This document shows, one piece after another, positions 53,264 through 61,993 of a stretch of DNA of 64,000 nt. The first letter of the stretch is position 1, and the number at the start of each line of letters is the position of its first letter. A program made the translations under genes and the position numbers. The notes under the pieces were generated by a model. It made no database searches and had not been told where the DNA came from. It saw only the letters and a program-made list of their open reading frames with translations. The DNA is from Guptibacillus hwajinpoensis (GTDB taxonomy: Bacteria; Bacillota; Bacilli; Bacillales; Guptibacillaceae). The stretch covers positions 1 to 64,000 of the forward strand of contig NZ_JAIVAE010000013.1 of assembly GCF_020171785.1 (NCBI RefSeq), written 5' to 3'.

Positions 53264-54775
53264 TTATTGGTTCTCTTTACCTAATAACGAATTTGCCTTC
53301 TCTGTCAGCGCATAGCCTTTTGAAAGCTTTTCGAGCATGCCATCCTTCTCAATCGATTTGATTGCTTTCACAACGTGTTTTTCTTCCCAGTCGTTCAGCA
53401 AACCATAGTTTTCATCCTCATGCAATCCTTGCATTCGCAGGGCATTTGTTGTTTGTCCAGTTAATACTTTCGACATCACATGTAGCGGCTGATTCTCATG
53501 CATCGAAATGAACTGAAGTACACCTTTTAGTTCCCCGAAAGTGAGCACATTTCCCTTTATCGTTACATACTTCTCCTCATTTCTTGGACTGTGCGTACTT
53601 AGCAAGATTAGGTTGTCTAAATAAGCACGTACACGCGTAAACTCCGTTTCATTCACAATAGGCAAAATCACTCTCGGTTTAAAAGGTTCAATGGTATCCG
53701 TAGAGATTTTTGAAAGCCATAGTAGCGGAGAACCTTCTCTCTTTTCAGGGAGACTTACCTTTCTTAACTGCTCATATAAAGTCACTGTATTCGGCGACTC
53801 GTCTATTTCTAATCTACTTTTGAGGTCCAGCACATCGTTATAAAGGTCTACAACTGGTTCAAACGACGAGAGTGCTTTTGCTACCTCATCAATCTTTTCA
53901 ACTAAGCGAGGTGTTTTTTCTACCATTTCATTAAATTGACGTTCAATTGTGGCAATACGTTTCTGCGCACGTTCCATATTGATCTCTTCTCTTAGACGCA
54001 CCCGCTCTTCCGATACGTTATAATAAACCGAAAATCTGCACGAATCACAACAATATTCAATCTCCGAGCTCGCAGCGTGAAAAATCATTTGTTTTTCATG
54101 TGAGCAAATGCTATCGCCCCTCCATAACCACGCATCAGGAATTTCCCGATACGGTCGCATGACAATCTCTACACGGTGTCGCCAAAAAGAAAGGTCTTCA
54201 GGAGAGTTTAACAAAGAAATGAACGGAGAATGATTGATTTTTTCTACTGCTTGAACAACTTCTTCCTTTTCTTTTGCGAGTTGAATAAAAGGATGGCGTT
54301 GAAAACCATCAACAATTCGTTTTTCCCAATCATGTCGAGTCTGTTTGGCGACATCAGCACAAAACAAATAATCGCGAAGCACCTGATCGAGATGATGATC
54401 AAGCTCTTCCGTTGAAAGATTTATGTATGATTCACGATAGGTGGAAGAGCTATGAATTGGTATACCGTGCATCGGCGAGAAAGATTGCCAGATTAATTGC
54501 TCAGGTTTAATCAAATGTGGGTATATTTCATCTTCTTTATTTAAAGGAATCGGTAATACAGCCTCGGTATCTTGTTTGAGAAATGTCTGCAATTTCTTGC
54601 GTTCTTCCCTAGTAAAAGCATCCATTTTTCGTTTCACATGATCATGAAGGCGATGTAGCAATCCTTTTTGTACTTTTTGTCCCACTGATCGAATTCGTTT
54701 GTTCTTCTTTCCCATTGGCACAAAAGCAAACATTGGATAAGCGTCAAAATGGTACGTATGTTGTTCCAAAGACAT
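53264..54775 (-). CDS. Probable RQC-minor type winged-helix DNA-binding protein
   Basis: A 503-aa soluble protein. A possible zinc site is Cys224/His226 with Cys242-Cys243 and Cys246 (SICSHEK ... YCCDSC). A coiled coil spans roughly 255-300. The last 80 residues form a winged helix (LHVMSKVLTGQTTNALRMQG, then KHVVKAIKSIEKDGMLEKL), as in the RQC domain of RecQ helicases but without any helicase domain. I recall a Bacillus family called RQC-minor-1 with this build; the assignment is from memory and should be treated as probable. Function unknown. Confidence 0.65.
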   Translation of the reverse strand: MSLEQHTYHFDAYPMFAFVPMGKKNKRIRSVGQKVQKGLLHRLHDHVKRKMDAFTREERKKLQTFLKQDTEAVLPIPLNKEDEIYPHLIKPEQLIWQSFSPMHGIPIHSSSTYRESYINLSTEELDHHLDQVLRDYLFCADVAKQTRHDWEKRIVDGFQRHPFIQLAKEKEEVVQAVEKINHSPFISLLNSPEDLSFWRHRVEIVMRPYREIPDAWLWRGDSICSHEKQMIFHAASSEIEYCCDSCRFSVYYNVSEERVRLREEINMERAQKRIATIERQFNEMVEKTPRLVEKIDEVAKALSSFEPVVDLYNDVLDLKSRLEIDESPNTVTLYEQLRKVSLPEKREGSPLLWLSKISTDTIEPFKPRVILPIVNETEFTRVRAYLDNLILLSTHSPRNEEKYVTIKGNVLTFGELKGVLQFISMHENQPLHVMSKVLTGQTTNALRMQGLHEDENYGLLNDWEEKHVVKAIKSIEKDGMLEKLSKGYALTEKANSLLGKENQ

Positions 54776-54939
54776 GATGCAAAACCTTCTTTCTACCTTC
54801 CAGTTGATTATCCATCAGTATAAGCCTAAGCTCACATTTCAAACAACCATTCGACATCTAAAAAACACATTCAGAATGGGGATACTTTTGTACGACATAG
54901 GGTATATAAAAAGAAAATCGAAGTTAGGGAGCAAGTCCT

Positions 54940-56388
54940 ATGAAGAAACGGTCATGGTACAGAAGAAAGCGTTGGATTTTATTCAGTATTGTTATTCTCA
55001 TTTACGTCTCCGTTATTACATATCATCGTTGTAAGCCTTTACCAGAAGGAATTTCTTATGCAAGCGAGGTTCATGAATTAAGCAGTGATGAAATCGAATT
55101 CCTGTATGATTTAACGTACGATAAAAATGACAAAGAAGTGTATGACCATAGTATCTTTGACGAAGTCAACAAAACGATTAAAGAAGCGGATGAATTTCTC
55201 ATTTTAGACCTCTTCTTATTTAATGGATATACAGATGGAAAACGTGATTATCCGAAAATTAGCGAAGAATTGTCAAAAGCTGTTGTTGAAACGATGGAAA
55301 AGAAACCTGACCTAAATGTGATTCTAATAAGTGATGAAGTGAATACAACGTACGGATCTCATGAAGCAAAACAAATCAAGAAAATTGAAGAAATGGGGGC
55401 GGAAGTCATTTTTACAGATTTAGAACGACTTCGCGACCCTAGTTTGTTTTATTCAGGGGTATGGAGAATGGCGTTTTCCTGGTTCGGACAAGATGGAAAA
55501 GGATGGCTTCCAAATCCAATGGCTCCTTCTGCACCGAAAGTGACGGCACGGTCCTACCTGGAACTCTTAAATGTAAAAGCTAATCATAGAAAAACGGTTA
55601 TCACAGAAGATGCAGGAATGATCATGTCTGCCAATCCACATGATGCGAGTGGTTTTCATTCAAATATCGCTTTCAAGGTGAAAGGTACAATTTTAAATGA
55701 GCTCATCAAATCAGAGAAGGCTGTTGCCGCGTACTCTGGAGGGAATGTGTCAAAATTCCCGGACAAATCGATCTCTGATACAAAAGTTACCGACGATGTG
55801 AAAGCGCAAATCGTAACCGAGAGTAAAATTCAAGATAGCGTTGTAACCGCGATTGATGATGCAAAGGAAGACGACCTTATTTATATTGGCATGTTCTACC
55901 TTGCTGATCGAGATATTATTGATGCTATCGTTGATGCGACGGAACGATCAGTTGACGTAAGGCTGATACTCGATCCTAACCAAAATGCCTTCGGACAACA
56001 AAAAATGGGGTTGCCTAATTTACCTATTACTGCGGAGCTGACGAAACAGGGAAATAAGCACCTCTCAATCCGCTGGTACGATACGAACAAAGAACAGTTT
56101 CATACAAAACTCCTTTATGTAAAAGGAAAGGAACAAAGTACGATTGTCGGTGGATCAGGTAACTATACCTCTCGAAACATGGACGATTATAACATGGAAA
56201 CTAATATCCATTTAAAGGCTTCAAACAACCAGAAAGTGATGGAAGACGTTGATCGCTATTTTGAAAGAATGTGGACGAACGAAGATGGTACGTATACAGT
56301 CGATTACGAAAAATATCAGAATTCCCTGTCTTCTTATAAGTATATCATGTACATCTTACAGAAATTATTCCAGGTAACAACCTATTAA
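54940..56388 (+). CDS. Membrane-anchored phospholipase D-like protein
   Basis: A 482-aa protein with an N-terminal basic stretch and one transmembrane helix (WILFSIVILIYVSVITY), the rest outside the cell. Two PLD-type motifs are visible: NHRKTVITED with SANPHD, and FHTKLLYVKG with GGSGNYTSRN. His and Lys are present in both, but the Asp of HKD is Glu in the first and Lys in the second. Family members act on phospholipids or other phosphodiesters. ATG follows GGGAG. Monocistronic. Confidence 0.85.
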   Translation: MKKRSWYRRKRWILFSIVILIYVSVITYHRCKPLPEGISYASEVHELSSDEIEFLYDLTYDKNDKEVYDHSIFDEVNKTIKEADEFLILDLFLFNGYTDGKRDYPKISEELSKAVVETMEKKPDLNVILISDEVNTTYGSHEAKQIKKIEEMGAEVIFTDLERLRDPSLFYSGVWRMAFSWFGQDGKGWLPNPMAPSAPKVTARSYLELLNVKANHRKTVITEDAGMIMSANPHDASGFHSNIAFKVKGTILNELIKSEKAVAAYSGGNVSKFPDKSISDTKVTDDVKAQIVTESKIQDSVVTAIDDAKEDDLIYIGMFYLADRDIIDAIVDATERSVDVRLILDPNQNAFGQQKMGLPNLPITAELTKQGNKHLSIRWYDTNKEQFHTKLLYVKGKEQSTIVGGSGNYTSRNMDDYNMETNIHLKASNNQKVMEDVDRYFERMWTNEDGTYTVDYEKYQNSLSSYKYIMYILQKLFQVTTY

Positions 56389-56396
56389 ACCTAACT

Positions 56397-56423
56397 AAAA
56401 AAACCCCGATCCCGGGGTTTTTC
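56397..56423. terminator. Bidirectional terminator
   Basis: AAAACCCCG and CGGGGTTTT stem with a 4-nt loop, between the PLD-like gene and the convergent 29-aa ORF. Confidence 0.88.
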
Positions 56424-56424
56424 T

Positions 56425-56514
56425 TTACCTAGTTCTTCGTTTATTTCGCATTTTTTTCACAATCGGATAAATAATCGGACCGTATTTCATCGCTTTTTTA
56501 ATCAGGTTTCTCAT
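56425..56514 (-). CDS. Small basic protein, 29 aa
   Basis: An ATG at 56514, 9 nt after GGAGGG, opens a 29-codon frame ending in TAA right before a strong terminator. The product contains IKKAMKYGPIIYPIVKKM and a KRRTR tail; it is cationic and amphipathic, long enough for one membrane-surface helix. Short proteins with a KYGPIIYPIVKK core are common in Bacillus annotations as I recall, which supports it as real. Function unknown. Confidence 0.65.
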   Translation of the reverse strand: MRNLIKKAMKYGPIIYPIVKKMRNKRRTR

Positions 56515-56646
56515 AAAAAGATACCCTCCTCTGTTACTTAGGACTATTCCCGTTTTCGTATGACATAAACGAAAAAAATTAAAGGGATTTCATGTTATGT
56601 AGTAGAAATAGCAACTAAGCTTAAAACTAGGAGGAAAATCCCTTTT

Positions 56647-57015
56647 ATGATCAAACAAGTGAGCCAGATTGCGATTCCCGTGAAAAAAATGGAACGAGCT
56701 GTTCAGTTTTACAAGGAAATGCTGGAGCTACAGTTATTATTTGAAACTGATCACATGGCCTTTTTTGATTGTAATGGACTGCGTCTTCTTCTTAGCCTTC
56801 CGGATAAAGAAAAATTTGCTCACGCTAGCTCTATTGTTTATTTTGAAGTGAGGAACATCGAAAAAAGTTATGAGCGATTTAAAAAAGATGGCGTGCTGTT
56901 TAGTAGTAAGCCTCATTTAGTTGCAAAAATGGATGATACTGAAACCTGGATGGCTTTTTTCGAGGATAGTGAGCAAAATACGCATGCCATTATGAGTGAG
57001 ATTTCTACGAAGTAA
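56647..57015 (+). CDS. VOC-family (glyoxalase/bleomycin resistance-like) protein
   Basis: A 122-aa single VOC domain: IKQVSQIAIPVKKMERAVQF at the start, MAFFDCNGLRLLLSL in the middle, and WMAFFEDSEQNTHAIMSE at the end. Dimers of such proteins are metal-dependent lyases, isomerases or dioxygenases. The metal ligands are not complete by eye (the N-terminal His is replaced by Gln/Ala). GGAGG is near the start. Function unknown. Confidence 0.83.
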   Translation: MIKQVSQIAIPVKKMERAVQFYKEMLELQLLFETDHMAFFDCNGLRLLLSLPDKEKFAHASSIVYFEVRNIEKSYERFKKDGVLFSSKPHLVAKMDDTETWMAFFEDSEQNTHAIMSEISTK

Positions 57016-57048
57016 AGAAAGGATGCCAGGTGGCATCCTTTCTTTACT
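57011..57048. terminator. Bidirectional terminator
   Basis: AGTAAAGAAAGGATGCCA and TGGCATCCTTTCTTTACT form an 18-bp perfect stem with a 2-nt loop, between convergent genes. Confidence 0.92.
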
Positions 57049-57052
57049 GTCA

Positions 57053-57283
57053 TTAATCTTCGTCTTTTACATCAGGATCTTCTGGAATTGGCTCATTCGC
57101 TTCCTCTTCTAACCTTAGCTTCATTTTTTCAAGCTGTTCAAAGTGAGTATTAAACTGCTCTTTATATAACAAATGCTGCTCACCATCAAAAATGGTACGA
57201 ACGCGGTTTTCACGAATGAGCGTTTCAATATAAGATTCAGGGAGAGATAAATATTCTGCGGTCTCTTTAATCGTGAGGTACAT
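57053..57283 (-). CDS. Excisionase-type helix-turn-helix protein
   Basis: A 76-aa protein whose N-terminus (LTIKETAEYLSLPESYIETL) is a MerR/excisionase-like HTH_17 domain, with INREN-like wing (IRENRVRTIFDGEQHLLYKE) and an acidic C-terminal tail (PIPEDPDVKDED). Such stand-alone proteins occur on chromosomes of Bacillus without phages. It is divergent from the DUF4097 gene. Role unknown. Confidence 0.8.
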   Translation of the reverse strand: MYLTIKETAEYLSLPESYIETLIRENRVRTIFDGEQHLLYKEQFNTHFEQLEKMKLRLEEEANEPIPEDPDVKDED

Positions 57284-57404
57284 ACCGTGGCCTCCAATGT
57301 CATTATTTACGTCTTAAGTCTTAGTTCATTTACTGCTCTAGTTTCTACTTTAATGATCTCAACTACTATAAGATTACCATAGAGCATATACGGGAGGGAA
57401 CGAC

Positions 57405-58256
57405 ATGAAAAGTGGATTTTATGTCATTGTTGGTTTGCTAGCTGTTGGCGCCGTACTATTAATTCTATATGAAAACACCTCACTTTTTGTAGGAGGAAGC
57501 GATGAGAATAGCATCAAAGTGACGGAGAGAACGGAGGAAATTAACATAATCACACACAGTAGTGATATGAAAATCGTTCCTGAAGCTCGAAATGATGTAA
57601 AAGCAGCATTGAACGGGAACGGAGAATTATCTTTACGTAAACAAGGGGATACGATTGAAGTAGAAGTGAAGCAGAAATGGTATCAATTTTTCAATTTTAA
57701 TGGAGAATCAGATGTCAGTGTCTACTTACCCGCAGACTTTAATCAAAACCTTAAGCTTGAAGTGGGTTCAGGAAATGTTGAATTAAAAGGAGCTAGTTCT
57801 CTCGTTTTAAATGAGGTCGATATTGAGATGAGCTCTGGAGATGTTGAACTTTCTAACTTGCAAACGAAAAGCTTTAAACATGATGGATCATCAGGACGAC
57901 TGATCATTGATCAGCTCTCAACTGAAAATGGAAGCTTTGATATTAGTTCTGGTGACGTGATCCTAACGAAATATTCGGGACCACTAAAAGGAGAAATGTC
58001 ATCGGGTGAAATGAAGGTTCAAATGGAACAGTTATCTGGAGATGTATCGTTTGATTTAAGTTCAGGCGATGTAGAACTAGACCTTCCCGATGATGCTAAT
58101 TTCACACTCGCTACAGAAGCAAGCAGTGGTGATATCTCTACAACTTTCACGTTAAAAGATCAAACGATAACGAACAATCAAATTTTTGGTGTCCATGGTA
58201 GCGGAGAACACCAGGTAAAGGTTTCGCTTTCAAGCGGAAACGCTCGCGTGTATTAA
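57405..58256 (+). CDS. DUF4097 family beta-strand repeat protein
   Basis: A 283-aa protein with one N-terminal transmembrane segment (FYVIVGLLAVGAVLLILY) and an extracellular beta-helix built from repeats with SSGDVEL, SGDVIL, SSGEMKV, SSGDVELDL, SSGDIST, SSGNARVY. The repeats are typical of DUF4097, as in LiaG-like membrane proteins linked to cell-envelope stress in Bacillus. GGAGGGA precedes ATG. Monocistronic. Function is probably surface-associated, but not known. Confidence 0.85.
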   Translation: MKSGFYVIVGLLAVGAVLLILYENTSLFVGGSDENSIKVTERTEEINIITHSSDMKIVPEARNDVKAALNGNGELSLRKQGDTIEVEVKQKWYQFFNFNGESDVSVYLPADFNQNLKLEVGSGNVELKGASSLVLNEVDIEMSSGDVELSNLQTKSFKHDGSSGRLIIDQLSTENGSFDISSGDVILTKYSGPLKGEMSSGEMKVQMEQLSGDVSFDLSSGDVELDLPDDANFTLATEASSGDISTTFTLKDQTITNNQIFGVHGSGEHQVKVSLSSGNARVY

Positions 58257-58271
58257 ATCGAAAAGGATAGT

Positions 58272-58340
58272 TTGACTAACGAAACCTCTTCCATTATTGC
58301 CGGGGGAATGATTGGCAGAAGAATGCGGGAAACCAAGTAA
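58272..58340 (+). CDS. Possible 22-aa ORF or gene remnant
   Basis: A TTG at 58272, close after AAAGGATAG, opens a 22-codon frame ending in TAA: TNETSSIIAGGMIGRRMRET and so on. The GG-x-IGRRMR pattern looks like the end of a small membrane protein, so this could be a remnant. Evidence is thin. Confidence 0.25.
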   Translation: MTNETSSIIAGGMIGRRMRETK

Positions 58341-58353
58341 TACGGCTCACACT

Positions 58354-58384
58354 CAAAAAGCTCTCCACGACGGAGAGCTTTTTA
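58354..58384. terminator. Bidirectional terminator
   Basis: AAAAAGCTCTCC and GGAGAGCTTTTT form a 12-bp stem, between DUF4097 and the SIS-domain gene. Confidence 0.9.
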
Positions 58385-58385
58385 A

Positions 58386-59135
58386 CTAGGAATGAGGTTT
58401 ATTTTCAAGTAGAGGTATACGTGATTTATATTTCTTAATTAATGTTTGATTCCACTCATCTGATCCATCTACATTCCCACTTTTAAATACAGGAGGATGA
58501 ATTCCTCGTTCAATTAACTGCTGAATGGCTTCTACTGTAATGCCGTTCATAACGGCCATCCCGAGTATTGTTGAAGTCGAACCAAATGAGATTTGATTCT
58601 TCTCATTATGCATCGTCGCATCGCCTGATGGAACTTGATGATCAATCACCAGATCAACCACTTCATACAAATACTTTCCTGAATGATGCCTGGAAGTTTG
58701 CCCAATTGAAGCTTTTCGCGAAGTCACTCCAATTACATATGCTCCTCTTTCTTTGCTAAGAAGAGCTACATCGATTGGAACTGGATTACGCCCTGACGTC
58801 GATACAACAATAACGACGTCTCCTCGTTGGATATCTTGATGAGCCATAAACTCTTTGGCCAGGTCATTGGTTCTTTCTAACGCAGAAGAACGCAACCCAC
58901 CCCTATGAAGCATTAGGTCTTCAATTAAAATGGGACGAATTGGAGCAAGTCCTCCTGCACGATAGAAAACTTCTTCTGCCATCATATGCGAGTGACCACA
59001 GCCAAAAACATGGACGATTTGTCCGTTTTCTATACTCGTTGCGACAGCAGAACTAGCTCGCTTTATGGCGCTTACTTCTTGTTCTTCAATGACTTGAAGT
59101 GCTTGATTAATGTGATTGAAGTATTCGCTAAACAA
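58386..59135 (-). CDS. SIS-domain protein (UPF0309 type) in the nag operon
   Basis: A 249-aa sugar isomerase-type protein. FGCGHSHMMAEEVFYRAGG and VVSTSGRNPVPIDVA are the two phosphosugar-binding loops of the UPF0309 family. It is last in nagA-nagB-nagR-SIS, starting 13 nt after nagR. It likely binds or converts an amino-sugar phosphate (for example an N-acetylhexosamine ester), but no reaction is established. The conserved HNEKNQISFGSTSTILG near the end is family specific. Confidence 0.85.
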   Translation of the reverse strand: MFSEYFNHINQALQVIEEQEVSAIKRASSAVATSIENGQIVHVFGCGHSHMMAEEVFYRAGGLAPIRPILIEDLMLHRGGLRSSALERTNDLAKEFMAHQDIQRGDVVIVVSTSGRNPVPIDVALLSKERGAYVIGVTSRKASIGQTSRHHSGKYLYEVVDLVIDHQVPSGDATMHNEKNQISFGSTSTILGMAVMNGITVEAIQQLIERGIHPPVFKSGNVDGSDEWNQTLIKKYKSRIPLLENKPHS

Positions 59136-59148
59136 GCGGCATCCTCCT

Positions 59149-59871
59149 TTAACGTTTCAGTGTAATCATAAATTTATAACGATCTGCTCGATACGAAGAC
59201 TTTACAACTTCTAGTGGTGTTTCGTCAGCAAGTTTCGTATTCCGCTGAATGAGCAGGATCGGTGCACCCTTTTGAATATTGAGGTACTCGGCCTCTTGCT
59301 GTGTCGCTACAGACGACTCAAGCACCTGGGTAGCCTCATCGATCTTGATCGCGAGCTGATTTTCAATGTGATGATACAAAGAATGTTGAACAGTTTCTTC
59401 TGTTAGTCCTTTGACGAGGTTCGCTGAGATGTACGTCTTCTCGAGAGCCATCGGAATGCCATCTGCAAGTCTAATCCGTTTTATTTCGTATACCGGCGCG
59501 TGTTCTTGTATTTTTAACTGCTGCGAAATGTAGGAAGGAGCTGGTACGATTTCAAATCCAACAAGTTTACTGCTAGGCTCCATGCCTCGAGATCTCATAT
59601 CTTCAGTAAAACTGGTTAACCCCATCAACTGCTGCTCAATTTTTTTCTCGGCTACAAAAGTTCCTACGCCTTTTTGGCGATAAAGGTACCCGCCGTTCAC
59701 AAGCTCTGTAATCGCCTGTCTTACCGTCATACGACTAATGCTAAACCGTTCAGCATACTCTCGCTCTGAGGGCAATGAATCACCTGGCTTTAATTCGCCA
59801 CGTTCAATTAGCCCTTTTATCCACTCCACTAACTGATAATAAATCGGTAATGGGGATGTCTTATCAATCAT
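59149..59871 (-). CDS. nagR: GntR/HutC-family repressor of N-acetylglucosamine genes
   Basis: A 240-aa regulator with a GntR winged helix (PLPIYYQLVEWIKGLIERGE; SEREYAERFSISRMTVRQAI) and a HutC/UTRA ligand domain, as in B. subtilis NagR/YvoA, which responds to GlcNAc-6-phosphate or glucosamine-6-phosphate. It is third in the nag operon, 14 nt after nagB. Two sites like its B. subtilis operator lie between nagA and nagP. Confidence 0.93.
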   Translation of the reverse strand: MIDKTSPLPIYYQLVEWIKGLIERGELKPGDSLPSEREYAERFSISRMTVRQAITELVNGGYLYRQKGVGTFVAEKKIEQQLMGLTSFTEDMRSRGMEPSSKLVGFEIVPAPSYISQQLKIQEHAPVYEIKRIRLADGIPMALEKTYISANLVKGLTEETVQHSLYHHIENQLAIKIDEATQVLESSVATQQEAEYLNIQKGAPILLIQRNTKLADETPLEVVKSSYRADRYKFMITLKR

Positions 59872-59885
59872 CGAACAAACTCCTT

Positions 59886-60620
59886 TCAGCGCACATTTAC
59901 GCCAGACAACGCTTCTTTATCAGCAATTATTGTAACATGAGAATGCTTGTTTAATACCGATGCAGGAAAAGACTCGTCGACTTCACCTTCCATCAATTTT
60001 TTCATCGCATCGTTTTTCGCTTCACCTGATACAAGTAGTAAAATTTCTTTGCTTTTCATAATTGTTGCAATCCCCATCGTAATGGCCTGGTATGGCACTT
60101 CCTTTATATCATCAAAAAATCGTGCGTTGGCTTCTCTTGTTGATTGCGCCAGTTCAACAATGTGCGTCGTTGCTTGAAAGGATGTTCCCGGCTCATTAAA
60201 ACCAATATGACCATTACTCCCCATGCCAAGAAGCTGAACATTGATCCCACCCGCTTCCTCAATACGCTCTTCATAAACTTTACATTCTTCTACGAGATCA
60301 AGAGCAGTTCCGCTCGGGAGGTGAATATTTGTCGGAGGTATGTCGATTTTTTCAAATAAATTGTCGTACATAAAGGCGTGGTAACTATTTGGGTTTTCTG
60401 GCGAAAAACCTACATATTCATCAAGGTTGTATGTTGTCACCTTTTTATAGGACGTGCCGTTTTGTTCATAGTTTTTGATTAGTCGCTTATATGTCCCAAG
60501 TGGCGTTCCTCCAGTCGCAAGGCCGAGTACAATCGCCGGGTTTGTTTGCACTTTGTCTATTAGATAATTTGCTGCAAGTTCACTCATGTGTTCGTAATCA
60601 TTCGCTTGAATAATTCTCAT
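59886..60620 (-). CDS. nagB: Glucosamine-6-phosphate deaminase
   Basis: A 244-aa enzyme turning glucosamine-6-phosphate into fructose-6-phosphate and ammonia. VLGLATGGTPLGTYKRL, the catalytic TYNLDEYVGF, GMGSNGHIGFNEPG and ITMGIATIM are the family motifs. Start ATG at 60620 follows AAAGGAG and overlaps nagA by 23 bp. Length matches the short Bacillus NagB form, which lacks the allosteric C-terminal part of the E. coli enzyme. Confidence 0.95.
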   Translation of the reverse strand: MRIIQANDYEHMSELAANYLIDKVQTNPAIVLGLATGGTPLGTYKRLIKNYEQNGTSYKKVTTYNLDEYVGFSPENPNSYHAFMYDNLFEKIDIPPTNIHLPSGTALDLVEECKVYEERIEEAGGINVQLLGMGSNGHIGFNEPGTSFQATTHIVELAQSTREANARFFDDIKEVPYQAITMGIATIMKSKEILLLVSGEAKNDAMKKLMEGEVDESFPASVLNKHSHVTIIADKEALSGVNVR

Positions 60621-61812
60621 TTTCCTCACTCCTTTCATTTGAATATGCAAGATGCCCTTTACAGAAAGTCATCATGACTTCCCCGTCTTCAGATCGTACG
60701 AAAAGATCTGCCTCTTTTCCTACAGCCAGACTGCCTTTACGATCAAAAACTCCGAGCTGTTTGGCAGGATTTTCTGATGCCATTTTAATCGCACTTTCAA
60801 GGGAGCATTTTGTATACTCTTGAATATTAGTAAGGGCGTCTTTCATTTTTAATACACTACCCGCTAAAGTGCCGTTTTCTAATAGCGCCTTACCATCTTT
60901 GACTTCTACTTCCTGTCCACCTAAATCATAGCGACCATTTTTAAGACATTTCGCTCGCATTGCATCCGTTATTAAAATCACGCCTGCATCCGTTTTTTGC
61001 TGATAAGCTAATTGAATCATCTCCGGTCGAACATGATATCCGTCTGCAATCACTTCTGTTTTTAATTGTTCATTCAATAATGCAGCTCCTACAACACCTG
61101 GCTCTCGATGATGTAGTCCTTTCATTCCGTTATAAAGATGCGTAATATGCGTAGCGCCGCATTTTACTGCTTCCATCACTTGCTGATAAGTGGCATCAGA
61201 ATGACCAACTGATGCGATAATACCTCGATAAGTCAAATAACGAACAAGCTCTAGACCACCTTCTTTTTCAGGAGCAAGCGTCACGAGTTTAATCTTTTCT
61301 TTTGCGAGCTTATTCCAAGCTTCAAAAACTCGAATGTCCGGTCGCTGCATCGCGTGCAGCGGCTGCGCACCTGCTCTCTCACTATTTAAGAATGGTCCTT
61401 CTAAATGAATGCCAAGAACTTCAGCATGACCTGCCTTTTGGTTCTCCTCCACATACTCTCCTGCATTCTTCACAGCACGTTCGATTGCTTTTGCATCCTG
61501 GGTAATGGTCGTTGCTAAAAAGCTTGTTGTGCCTTCGCCAGGAAGTGCTTTAGTGATCGTATCTAGTGCTTCCGTCGTTGCATCCATCGTATCCGCTCCA
61601 TTCACCCCGTGAATATGAACGTCAATCATACCTGGAAGCAAAGATACTTTCTCATGGAACGTATATACTTTTTCAGCATCACTTTTATTACGTTGCTTTG
61701 CCTGCCCAATTTCAGTAATGATGCCATTCTCAACTTTAATGTAACCATTCTCAATCGTTTCTCGTTCGCTAAACACTGTTACCTGATCGATAACGAAACT
61801 TGTCTCAGCCAA
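60598..61812 (-). CDS. nagA: N-acetylglucosamine-6-phosphate deacetylase
   Basis: A 404-aa amidohydrolase removing acetate from GlcNAc-6-phosphate. GMIDVHIHGVNGADTMDA, LEGPFLNSERAGAQP, GHSDATYQQVMEA, THLYNGM and LITDAMRAKC carry the metal and catalytic residues. I prefer the TTG at 61812, 8 nt after GAGGAG, over ATG 61830, which has no site before it; the TTG also removes a non-conserved MRGVFG extension. First gene of nagA-nagB-nagR-SIS. Confidence 0.93.
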   Translation of the reverse strand: MAETSFVIDQVTVFSERETIENGYIKVENGIITEIGQAKQRNKSDAEKVYTFHEKVSLLPGMIDVHIHGVNGADTMDATTEALDTITKALPGEGTTSFLATTITQDAKAIERAVKNAGEYVEENQKAGHAEVLGIHLEGPFLNSERAGAQPLHAMQRPDIRVFEAWNKLAKEKIKLVTLAPEKEGGLELVRYLTYRGIIASVGHSDATYQQVMEAVKCGATHITHLYNGMKGLHHREPGVVGAALLNEQLKTEVIADGYHVRPEMIQLAYQQKTDAGVILITDAMRAKCLKNGRYDLGGQEVEVKDGKALLENGTLAGSVLKMKDALTNIQEYTKCSLESAIKMASENPAKQLGVFDRKGSLAVGKEADLFVRSEDGEVMMTFCKGHLAYSNERSEENENYSSE

Positions 61813-61863
61813 ACCAAACACTCCTCGCATTTCTGTTAAATGAATACTACCACCATTAAGTAC

Positions 61864-61879
61864 AGTTGTCTATACCAGT
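61864..61879. promoter_or_regulatory. NagR operator (dre) near nagA
   Basis: AGTTGTCTATACCAGT is the inverted copy of the site at 61910; with it, it forms an inverted pair of 14-bp arms separated by about 32 bp. It lies about 52 bp upstream of nagA. Confidence 0.8.
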
Positions 61880-61909
61880 AATCAACCCAATGTTAGATCA
61901 GACGACATA

Positions 61910-61925
61910 ATTGGTATAGACAACT
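61910..61925. promoter_or_regulatory. NagR operator (dre) near nagP
   Basis: ATTGGTATAGACAACT matches the pattern of B. subtilis NagR sites as I recall them. It lies about 69 bp upstream of nagP. Together with the site at 61864 it would coordinate the divergent nagA and nagP promoters. Confidence 0.82.
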
Positions 61926-61955
61926 ATATTTAGTGCTGTTATGATGAACAGGATA

Positions 61956-61969
61956 ATAAAACGTTTTCA
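61956..61969. promoter_or_regulatory. Possible cre box before nagP
   Basis: ATAAAACGTTTTCA agrees with the cre consensus at 12 of 14 positions (the first two differ). It is 25 bp upstream of the nagP start. Confidence 0.4.
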
Positions 61970-61993
61970 AATTTTGAAAGGGGTTGAACGTTT

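Noticed and set aside
57053-57283. Prophage or integrative-element excisionase
   Set aside because: No integrase, attachment-site duplication or phage genes are nearby; stand-alone proteins with this fold are common on chromosomes.
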